From positions 1 through 12,111 of the forward strand of contig CAYVKM010000105.1 of the NCBI GenBank assembly GCA_964452045.1: a stretch of DNA of 12,111 nt, given 5' to 3'. Below, piece by piece: positions 5,529-12,111 of this stretch. The stretch comes from CAYVKM01 sp964452045. GTDB taxonomy: Bacteria; Calditrichota; Calditrichia; RBG-13-44-9. Made by a program: the position numbers and the translations under genes. The notes under the pieces are model-generated. The model saw only the letters and a list, made by a program, of their open reading frames with translations, was not told the origin of the DNA and did not search any database. The stretch's first letter is position 1; every line of letters begins with the position of its first letter.

Positions 5529-6881
5529 TCAGTTTCGTTTTTTTTGCTTGAGTATATTCCAGTCCCCATTTTCAAAATAGGGAAGATAATCTTTGATGGA
5601 CTTTTTTTGCTTTAAAAGTTTTTCGAGGCGAAAACCAATACCGGGAATTCCTAAAATAACTACCCCAAGAATAAATTCACCATCATGAATGATTTTAACG
5701 AACTGATCCTCATCCTGGTTGTGATGGATAATCTCGAAATTGTTTTTATGATAGATCTCTTTTTGTCCGAATGTTGTCAGCTCTATCCCGGCAACCTTTA
5801 GAATGTGTAATGGTAAAGAACCCTGGTAATTTGGTGAAAGGGCCAAAATATGTTCTGCAGCGGTTAAACCCTGATCAACTGCCGCTGGCCAGATACCGAA
5901 GATGGTTCCATGGAATTCAGCCACATCCCCAACCGCGTAAATGTCAGCAAAATTTGTCTGCATATTTTTATTAACCACAATTCCTCTGTTCATCAGGATA
6001 CCGGCATCTTTAGCTAAACTGATATTCGGGCTTATCCCGGCAGAGATAATTGCCATTTGGGCAACAATATCTTCATTTTCATTCACAATAATGCTCTTAA
6101 GTTCTGTCTTGCCACCGAAAGCTCGAACCCTGGAAGATGTACAAAATTTGATGCCCCTTTTTTCCAGAATTTTTTGCAGTGCCACAGACCCTTCCTGGTC
6201 AAGTTGCTGTTGCATAATATTATTTTCCAGCTCGACGATGGTGACATTTAGACCACTTTTATTCAGACTCGATGCTGCCTCTACTCCCAATATTCCGCCC
6301 CCGATGATTACCGCATCTTTACAATTTTTCATAAAGTTTTTGATCCGGAGTGCATCCTCCAGATTGCGTAGGGTAAACACGCCCGGAAGTTCAACCCCTT
6401 TAATCGGAGGAACAAATGGATGTGCTCCGGTGGCGATAATTAATTTATCGTATCCGTACCTTTTTCCGGTTTCATCGATCACAGATTTTGTTGTGGGATT
6501 TAGTTTTGTAATTGTCTTATTGAGAAAAACTTGAATATTATTCTCTTTATACCACGACGTGGGATAAATGGTAATATCTTTAGCTGAGGAATTATCTCCA
6601 ATGAAAGTGGATAAATGAATTCTTGAATAAAAGTGATATGGCTCTTCGGTAAAAATATTGATCTCAACAGTCTTATTTTTCTCTCTTATTCTCCTGGCAG
6701 CCTCCATACCGGCAGCACCGTTGCCAATGATCAATACTTTTTTAAGTTTAGAATCTTTGTCTGAAGAGAAATTTTCCATGCGACCAAAGTTTTGAGAATC
6801 CGCCCCACATACCGAGCAGTTCGTTGAAGGTTCTTCTCCCCAATGAATATATCCACAAATTTTGCAGCGCCATATTTTCAT
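5529..6881 (-). CDS. NADH/FAD-dependent oxidoreductase with N-terminal rubredoxin-like domain
   Basis: The protein (450 residues) begins with a short rubrerythrin-type rubredoxin domain, residues 1-32, with one iron bound by C6, C9, C22 and C25. It continues as a pyridine-nucleotide disulfide-family reductase of the rubredoxin reductase/NirB N-terminal type. FAD-binding GNGAAG is at 53-58. The NAD-binding loop GGGILG is at 194-199, with Glu217 at the end of the following strand, which favours NADH over NADPH. The second FAD motif AVGDVAE is at 316-322. Residues 350-430 form the C-terminal domain seen in NADH:rubredoxin reductases. No CxxxxC redox pair is visible, so it is not a thioredoxin or lipoamide reductase. 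Electrons probably pass from NADH via FAD to the built-in rubredoxin and on to an unknown acceptor, perhaps in oxygen or peroxide defence. The ribosome-binding site is weak; the start is fixed by the rubredoxin motif. Confidence 0.87.
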   Translation of the reverse strand: MKIWRCKICGYIHWGEEPSTNCSVCGADSQNFGRMENFSSDKDSKLKKVLIIGNGAAGMEAARRIREKNKTVEINIFTEEPYHFYSRIHLSTFIGDNSSAKDITIYPTSWYKENNIQVFLNKTITKLNPTTKSVIDETGKRYGYDKLIIATGAHPFVPPIKGVELPGVFTLRNLEDALRIKNFMKNCKDAVIIGGGILGVEAASSLNKSGLNVTIVELENNIMQQQLDQEGSVALQKILEKRGIKFCTSSRVRAFGGKTELKSIIVNENEDIVAQMAIISAGISPNISLAKDAGILMNRGIVVNKNMQTNFADIYAVGDVAEFHGTIFGIWPAAVDQGLTAAEHILALSPNYQGSLPLHILKVAGIELTTFGQKEIYHKNNFEIIHHNQDEDQFVKIIHDGEFILGVVILGIPGIGFRLEKLLKQKKSIKDYLPYFENGDWNILKQKKRN

Positions 6882-6914
6882 GGTGATTTGTTTGTTCTTC
6901 GGATTTTCAAAAAT

Positions 6915-6920
6915 ATTATA
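6915..6920 (-). promoter_or_regulatory. Candidate -10 element of the oxidoreductase gene
   Basis: The minus strand reads TATAAT here, 34 bases before the ATG at 6881. The -35 region about 17 bases further upstream is poor, and the overlapping TATTTTTG also fits the Bacteroidota-type TAnnTTTG element. Because a terminator for the protease gene lies just upstream (6947-6981), the oxidoreductase needs its own promoter, and this is the best candidate. Confidence 0.4.
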
Positions 6921-6946
6921 AATCCATCTCAGGTTTTGAAAACATG

Positions 6947-6981
6947 AAAAAAATCCCTCTCATTTGATGAAATAAGAGGGA
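6947..6981 (-). terminator. Intrinsic terminator of the metalloprotease gene
   Basis: A 7-bp stem, TCCCTCT (6954-6960) with AGAGGGA (6975-6981), continues after one mismatch with ATTT/AAAT around a 4-base loop. On the minus strand it is followed immediately by seven Ts (complement of A-run 6947-6953). It starts 24 bases after the protease stop codon and separates that gene from the oxidoreductase. Confidence 0.85.
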
Positions 6982-7004
6982 GAAATTCAAGATAGTCTAA
7001 AATA

Positions 7005-9689
7005 TTATAATGAGCGTTGTATTTGTGCCTGCAGCGCAGCTTCAATTTTAGCTCGGGTCTCTTCCAGATGGGCACTGGAATAGGTATCGAGGTTTCCTGT
7101 CTTCAGCCGGGCATCAATCTGATTTTTAATAGTGTTCATATCCGCTCTGGCCAGGGTAACGGCATCGTGCGGAAGCATGGTAACGGAGCTCAATACAATT
7201 TGGGTCAAAACGTATAAATGCATGCGCTGTAGCTCCCGTTTATAGCTGTTTATATTTTTCCCGGTTTCCAGTTCCTGCCAGATGGTTTGCCGGATTTCCT
7301 GGAATAATTCTGCCATGGTGAACGGAGTCTCATCTTTTGCAAAACGCAATTCGTTGTCCTGAACCCTTTGTAAGAGGATGGGATCGTATAAACGGAACAT
7401 GGCCGAGGCCTGTAAAACCTGCACAATCCCATGAATTGGATAATCCACCCGCAATCTGCGAAATACGGTCATTTCAAAATCCCAGAAATTTTCAGGAGCC
7501 AGTTTGTTGAGTAGATCCGGAGAAAACTGGAATGAGTTGGTGGCAAAAAATTTATTGTTGATGATCTTTAATGCATCGCGTTGTTTTTGAGCGGGAATTA
7601 CCTGGAAAGGCAGGCGCCCATCCGGATCACCGATGTGATCCCGATGCAGCGAAATTCCTCCAATGAACTTCGGTAAATTGGCTGCAGCGAGAGCATATTC
7701 ACCCAATCCCTGGCCGAATACCATCCTAAATTTTTGATATCTTTCTCTCTTGACATCAAATTTTTCAGGAATCGATGCCCACAACTCCTTGGCCATATCT
7801 GTACGGCGGTTATAGTATTGAACCGGATCGGTGCCCAAGTCGAATAGATTACAATACGGATCTATCCCGCGGGTAGAAAATCCATATGCGTCTTCATCTG
7901 TCCCGTATTGTAGTACCGGATCTGCCACTTTTTCGGCAATTTTTTCCAGCATCTCGGCCTCACTCATTTTTGAACCCGGCTCCAGTGGTTTGTATGCATA
8001 TTCAATTACCCAGTAATCATATTTTCCCAGGACGGTTTGAAAAAAGCATCCTTCGGAATTGTTCTTTATACTCAAATTGATTGAGTTATAATCCATCACC
8101 GAATTAGAGATGCCCTCGGTTCTGGTAAAATTTTCATCGAAAAGTTTATCATTTTGAATGGTTGCGCTGGCCTTAAAATTGTGACGAAGTCCCAGCGTAT
8201 GGCCAACTTCATGAACAATGAGATCGACAATACCGTCGTGTATAAATTTTTTAAGGTCATCGGGATTATTTCCCACAAGGCCTCGCGCACTTAGCAGGTT
8301 CCAGGCAAATCCCATTTGTTGATTTAATCCGGTTGAATAATTGCAATAGTAAGGTAACTCATCCTGAACTGGCAGTTTAAACTGATCACCACCTGGCCAC
8401 AATTGATCCGTTTTTACCGAAGTCCAGGAGAGGGGTGTAATAAATTCCCCGAACTCTTTATAATAAAATCGGACGAAATCTGCACTTACCCGTATATCTG
8501 CGTCATAAATTTGCCCGGTAAACGGGTTAGCCCGTGAAGGCCCTACCGCATATCCCCGTCCAGGCTGCACAATCCAGCGGATGGTATTATAACGAACATC
8601 TGCCGGATCCCATTTCGCATCATCGGGCATTTGTTCCACCACAATGGCATTGTCGAAACCAATTTTTCGGAAAGCATCATTCCATAGTAATACACCTTCC
8701 CGTACCGCATCCCGATATTCAACCGGGACTGTATTCTCAATCCAGAAGACGATAGGTTTTTTCGGTTTGGAAAGGGTAAATTTTGGTTCGGATTTTTCAA
8801 GCTGCCAGCGGGTGATGTAATACTTATAGGGAGTATCTTCTAAAACCGAGGTATAATCCTGAAAGAGGGTTAAAAAATGTCCTAACCGGTCATCGGCTAT
8901 ACGTGGCTGATAATCAGTTTCTGGTAGAATGGACAGACTGTAATGATAACGATGCAACATGCTGCGGGAATCGGTTAAAGTAAAAACCGGTAATGGTTTG
9001 GTTGATTTGAAGTGCAGGGTAACCTCAATCTCGGTGTTTTCAGGGAAAGAGTTCAATTCGGAAAAGTAGCTGTCATCCTTATCAAATGTGTAAGGCATTT
9101 TCGCCTGACCGGAGAGATATCCGACTAAATTAAAATCCTGCATAAATATTTCTGTGGCATCAACGAGGACACTTCCTCTTTCTTCATGTGGTTGACTGGC
9201 AATTTTTGCACTGGCCCATAAAGAATTGGATATATCCTGATCGACAGCCCGGTTGATGGCTGCATCTTTACTCGCCCGGAATTTTACATTCTTTCGAATA
9301 AATTGGATCTTTTTCCCGACTTGCTTCAAGTAAAACGGAAATTCATCCAGCATAGCACCACTATCAAATAAGGACCCGTCACCGGACTGGCGAGTGATAT
9401 TACAAAGATAGAGCGGGCCAAACTGATCCTGAGAAATTTCCAAATATACTTTTCCCTCTTTCTCATTTGAATAAATGGTGAATAAACCTTCTATCCGGCT
9501 GTAATCTTCTATTAACTCATCAAATTTGGGTTCTTTTGGCTTTTTCTTTTTTGCTTTATCCTCTTCTTTATTTTCGGTCTTGGTGGTATCGTTGGTAGTT
9601 TTTTCTGTTTTTTCCTGGGCAACCAGGTTTTTATTGGATAATGAAAACAGAAGAATGGGTAATAGTATAAATAAGAAGATTTTTTTCAT
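7005..9689 (-). CDS. Secreted zinc-dependent metalloprotease (DUF5118/DUF5117/DUF4953 type)
   Basis: Large exported peptidase of 894 residues. A signal peptide is clear: MKKIF followed by a hydrophobic stretch to about 18 and a likely cut at LVA/Q (24/25). A charged Lys/Glu/Thr-rich linker (26-55) precedes the N-terminal domains (about 56-310) that typify this family. The catalytic site is HEVGHTLGLRH (493-503), the metzincin pattern HExxHxxGxxH, with zinc ligands H493, H497 and H503 and catalytic Glu494. SVMDY (530-534) about 27 residues later fits a Met-turn with Met532. The C-terminal part (about 560-894) is mostly helical and has no recognised anchor or sorting domain. AGGAGG lies 7 bases before the start and a terminator follows the stop, so it is probably a single-gene unit. 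Natural substrates of the family are unknown to me; periplasmic or extracellular protein digestion is the likely role. Confidence 0.9.
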   Translation of the reverse strand: MKKIFLFILLPILLFSLSNKNLVAQEKTEKTTNDTTKTENKEEDKAKKKKPKEPKFDELIEDYSRIEGLFTIYSNEKEGKVYLEISQDQFGPLYLCNITRQSGDGSLFDSGAMLDEFPFYLKQVGKKIQFIRKNVKFRASKDAAINRAVDQDISNSLWASAKIASQPHEERGSVLVDATEIFMQDFNLVGYLSGQAKMPYTFDKDDSYFSELNSFPENTEIEVTLHFKSTKPLPVFTLTDSRSMLHRYHYSLSILPETDYQPRIADDRLGHFLTLFQDYTSVLEDTPYKYYITRWQLEKSEPKFTLSKPKKPIVFWIENTVPVEYRDAVREGVLLWNDAFRKIGFDNAIVVEQMPDDAKWDPADVRYNTIRWIVQPGRGYAVGPSRANPFTGQIYDADIRVSADFVRFYYKEFGEFITPLSWTSVKTDQLWPGGDQFKLPVQDELPYYCNYSTGLNQQMGFAWNLLSARGLVGNNPDDLKKFIHDGIVDLIVHEVGHTLGLRHNFKASATIQNDKLFDENFTRTEGISNSVMDYNSINLSIKNNSEGCFFQTVLGKYDYWVIEYAYKPLEPGSKMSEAEMLEKIAEKVADPVLQYGTDEDAYGFSTRGIDPYCNLFDLGTDPVQYYNRRTDMAKELWASIPEKFDVKRERYQKFRMVFGQGLGEYALAAANLPKFIGGISLHRDHIGDPDGRLPFQVIPAQKQRDALKIINNKFFATNSFQFSPDLLNKLAPENFWDFEMTVFRRLRVDYPIHGIVQVLQASAMFRLYDPILLQRVQDNELRFAKDETPFTMAELFQEIRQTIWQELETGKNINSYKRELQRMHLYVLTQIVLSSVTMLPHDAVTLARADMNTIKNQIDARLKTGNLDTYSSAHLEETRAKIEAALQAQIQRSL

Positions 9690-9853
9690 TACTTTTCCTC
9701 CTGATGCACTAAGTATATCAATTGTTATGTTAAGACTATTTTAATCTCTGATCATATTGGTTAAATTATACGGGTTTTTAAAAAAACGGTTACTGCCAAT
9801 AATATAGCATTAATTCATTCAAAACCATTAATTTCAGAATTTAAAACTTCATT

Positions 9854-9882
9854 TTGAATTTTTCGTTGCAAAAATCTATATT
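9854..9882 (+). promoter_or_regulatory. Sigma-70 type promoter of the acyl-CoA synthetase gene
   Basis: TTGAAT (9854-9859) and TATATT (9877-9882) are 17 bases apart, the optimal spacing. Transcription would start near 9889, giving a leader of about 35 bases before the ATG at 9924. The divergent protease gene starts at 9689; I found no equally good promoter for it in the 234-base gap (TATAAT at 9765-9770 on the minus strand lacks a matching -35). Confidence 0.6.
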
Positions 9883-9923
9883 GTTCCTGGTTAAAGAAAA
9901 TACAAGTCGAGGAATAACTATCT

Positions 9924-11639
9924 ATGAAAGATGAAATGTCCTCTTTAACATTAGCCGAATTTTTTGATCGGGTTACTGGTAAATTTTCTTCCTATCCTTC
10001 CCTGGCATTCGTCGGAAAAGACTCAATTTTATACTCGGAATTGAAAGTTCGGGTCGATGCGTTAAAATTATTTCTGTTGCAGAATGATATTCAAAAAGGA
10101 CAAAAAATTGTTCTTCTGGGTGAAAACTCCCCAAACTGGGGTGTTGCTTATTTTGCTGTAACAACCATTGGGGCGGTGGTCGTTCCGATCCTTAGCGATT
10201 TTCCGGAGTCCGATATTAATCACATTATCAGACACTCCGAAGCTAATGGGGCGATAATCCAGGACAAATTTTATAACTCACTGGATTTGAGCGCTCTGGA
10301 AAATATTCCTCTCATCATCGGTCTCGATAATTTTAATACCCTGAGGGATGATAAACCGAAAGGCAAGGCCAGTAAGAAAGTTAAAACCGATTATGATATG
10401 TCCGTTAAGAAATCTCCTTCTGCTGAGGAAATAAAACTTTTCAAAAAAACCGCGGATAAGATAGACGAAAATGATCTGGCTGAGATACTGTATACTTCCG
10501 GGACGACCGGGCATTCAAAGGGTGTGATGTTAACCCACAAAAACATCGTATCAAATGCGCTGCTTGGCCCGATATTGATTGGTGGTTTGCCCGAAGGTTG
10601 CATTATTCTTACCGTTTTACCTTTAGCCCATGCCTATGGATGTACCACTGCTTTTTTAGGCGGATTAAGTGTGGGTGCCAACATATTTTTTCTGGATCGT
10701 AAACCCTCACCTAAAATTCTCATGGATGCGCTTCAAATTGTGAGGCCTCAAATTGTGACTGGTGTGCCGCTCATTTTTGAAAAGATATATCATAAAAAGG
10801 TTGTTCCTGAAATCAGTTCCAGGCAGACTTTACGCTGGTTATCGAAAGTCAATCTGGGTAGGAAATTCCTTTATCGTAAAATCGGAAAAAGAATCCTGAC
10901 TTCTTTCGGAGGAAGACTGATCAGTTTTGTTTTTGGCGGGGCAAGTATTAACAACGAGGTGGAACTTTTCCTGCGGGAAGCGAAAATCCCCTTTGCGGTA
11001 GGGTATGGTCTCAGTGAAGCCGCTCCTCTGGTCTCCGGGGATTTTTATACAAAGCTTAAGTTTGGATCTATTGGGCGCGTTCCAAAGGATATCGAGGTTA
11101 AAATTGGCGAACCAAAGAAGGAAACGGGTGTGGGGGAGATAATGGTAAAAGGTCCCAATGTGATGAAGGGTTATTACAAAAATCCGGGAGAGACTGCCAA
11201 AGTACTTTCCAAAGACGGCTGGTTGGGAACTGGTGATCTTGGTTATTTGGATTCTGATGGATTCTTATTTATCAAGGGACGTCAGAAAAATGTTTATGTG
11301 GGGCCATCGGGGGAAAATATTTATCCCGAGATTATTGAAGATAAATTGCGTGAATCTCTTTTTGTGGAAGAAGCATTGGTTTATGTTGAAGAAGATAAAA
11401 TTATGGCCCGCATTTATCTGGATTACGATTATCTGGAAACTGTGCTGAATACCTCACACCATGAAATCCAATCCGACGATATCGAGAAGATCCTGGAACG
11501 CATTCGCAAAGAAACCAATGAAAAATTACCTTCCTTCTCCCAGATCAAAAAAATCTGGGAGCAGATGGAACCCTTCGAAAAAACACCGACAAATAAGATC
11601 AAAAGGGTTCTCTATGTACCGGACTATTTTTCGAAGTAA
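9924..11639 (+). CDS. AMP-forming long-chain acyl-CoA synthetase-like ligase
   Basis: ANL-superfamily enzyme that activates a carboxylic acid, most likely a fatty acid, with ATP to an acyl-adenylate and then to acyl-CoA. It has 571 residues, a little shorter than typical long-chain synthetases (about 600). Visible core motifs are the phosphate-binding YTSGTTGHSKGVMLTH (190-205), YGLSEAAP (361-368), GWLGTGDLGY (432-441), the hinge GRQKN (452-456) and the C-terminal PTNKIKR (555-561) with catalytic Lys558. A charged insertion at about 141-180 is rich in Lys. The start has GAGGA (9909-9913) 10 bases upstream and a good promoter. It is followed 53 bases later by the NAD kinase gene and probably shares its transcript. 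The substrate cannot be fixed from sequence alone; acyl-ACP or o-succinylbenzoate ligases are less likely given the long-chain-type layout. Confidence 0.88.
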   Translation: MKDEMSSLTLAEFFDRVTGKFSSYPSLAFVGKDSILYSELKVRVDALKLFLLQNDIQKGQKIVLLGENSPNWGVAYFAVTTIGAVVVPILSDFPESDINHIIRHSEANGAIIQDKFYNSLDLSALENIPLIIGLDNFNTLRDDKPKGKASKKVKTDYDMSVKKSPSAEEIKLFKKTADKIDENDLAEILYTSGTTGHSKGVMLTHKNIVSNALLGPILIGGLPEGCIILTVLPLAHAYGCTTAFLGGLSVGANIFFLDRKPSPKILMDALQIVRPQIVTGVPLIFEKIYHKKVVPEISSRQTLRWLSKVNLGRKFLYRKIGKRILTSFGGRLISFVFGGASINNEVELFLREAKIPFAVGYGLSEAAPLVSGDFYTKLKFGSIGRVPKDIEVKIGEPKKETGVGEIMVKGPNVMKGYYKNPGETAKVLSKDGWLGTGDLGYLDSDGFLFIKGRQKNVYVGPSGENIYPEIIEDKLRESLFVEEALVYVEEDKIMARIYLDYDYLETVLNTSHHEIQSDDIEKILERIRKETNEKLPSFSQIKKIWEQMEPFEKTPTNKIKRVLYVPDYFSK

Positions 11640-11692
11640 ATTTCAGGTAAATATAGTTCCGGTTTGGTAGTAATCTATCTGGAGTTCAGCTT

Positions 11693-12111
11693 ATGTTAAA
11701 AATTGGAGTTTTTGTCAATCCTTATAAAAATCTGTTGCGAGAGAAACTCCCCGATATCATTGATCTGATGAAGAAAAATAAGATTAAAATTTTTTGTCCC
11801 GAGAGCATGAAGGAAGAAATGGGGGTTAGTCCTGTTGGCTGCGAAGTTCTCCCTGCCGATGAAATTCCCGGGAAATGTGATTTAATTTTTTCATTTGGTG
11901 GAGATGGAACAGTTTTGCGGACAGTGCAGATTGTCCGTCAGCATCAGACCCCGATCCTGGCCATCAATGTTGGGGGATTGGGCTTCCTGACCGAAGTGTT
12001 GTTCGAAGTATTCGAGAGTTCACTGGAGTTAATTCTGGCTGGTAAATATAACATCGAAGAGAGGCTTCTCCTGCAGGGAGAAATAGAAAATGATCCCAAT
12101 CCCATGTATGT
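11693..12111 (+). CDS. nadK: NAD kinase (3' end beyond the window)
   Basis: Phosphorylates NAD to NADP and so supplies NADPH for biosynthesis such as fatty-acid synthesis. The 139 complete codons present are roughly the first half of the usual 280-300. The NAD-kinase signature GGDGT is at residues 69-73, with Asp71 expected in catalysis. The second conserved block NVGGLGFLTE (92-101) follows at the normal spacing. GGAG (11681-11684) lies 8 bases before the ATG. The region before GGDGT is short (68 residues), as in compact bacterial enzymes. The gene runs in the same direction 53 bases behind the acyl-CoA synthetase gene with no terminator between, so they are probably cotranscribed. Confidence 0.93.
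   Translation, partial: MLKIGVFVNPYKNLLREKLPDIIDLMKKNKIKIFCPESMKEEMGVSPVGCEVLPADEIPGKCDLIFSFGGDGTVLRTVQIVRQHQTPILAINVGGLGFLTEVLFEVFESSLELILAGKYNIEERLLLQGEIENDPNPMY

Noticed and set aside
5941..6534. 197-codon plus-strand open frame opposite the oxidoreductase
   Set aside because: It lies wholly antisense to a gene with clear FAD and NAD motifs, has no ribosome-binding site, and its translation resembles no known family.
9526..9744. Plus-strand frame over the start of the protease gene, Phe/Ser/Val-rich and membrane-like
   Set aside because: It is the complement of the Lys-rich linker and signal peptide, which explains its composition.
9808..9833. Direct repeat CATTAATT, 18 bases apart, upstream of the acyl-CoA synthetase promoter
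   Set aside because: Only 8 bases in strongly AT-rich DNA with no symmetry; chance is the simplest explanation.

Overview
The window looks like ordinary chromosome from a Gram-negative, flagellated, respiring bacterium with moderately AT-rich DNA. Three things suggest a member of the broad FCB group (Bacteroidota, Calditrichota and relatives): a B-type succinate dehydrogenase with one fused five-helix cytochrome b, a secreted zinc metalloprotease of the DUF5118/DUF5117/DUF4953 type, and flagellar regulators driven by a sigma-54 type promoter. This placement is inference from protein style and was not tested by a search.

Layout. Positions 1-3373 (+) carry the end of sdhC, then sdhA and sdhB, a complete electron path from succinate through FAD and three Fe-S clusters to a diheme membrane anchor. 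The operon meets a block of minus-strand genes head-on at a strong hairpin (3371-3403), which terminates the gene for the nucleoid protein HU (3427-3696). Upstream of HU on the minus strand lies a small flagellar regulatory group: fliW (4768-5184), a 59-residue protein resembling part of sigma factor region 4 (4536-4715), and a FlgM-like anti-sigma protein (3879-4175). No csrA, fliA or flagellin gene is visible. A sigma-54 type promoter sits 35 bases upstream of the fliW start. The FlgM-like stop codon lies inside the first of two tandem hairpins.

Further right on the minus strand are a rubredoxin-fused NADH/FAD oxidoreductase (5529-6881), probably a redox or oxygen-defence enzyme, and a large exported metzincin-like protease (7005-9689) with its own hairpin terminator. 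The protease gene is divergent from a plus-strand pair: a long-chain acyl-CoA synthetase-like enzyme (9924-11639) with a good sigma-70 type promoter, and the start of an NAD kinase gene (11693 to the window edge).

Most of the window is conventional. The places worth a second look are the fliW/small protein/FlgM-like group and its RNA structures, and the 344-base gap 5185-5528. That gap holds the sigma-54 promoter, two inverted repeats and a 13-codon frame that may be a remnant or a degenerate promoter. I saw no mobile element, CRISPR array, tRNA or rRNA.
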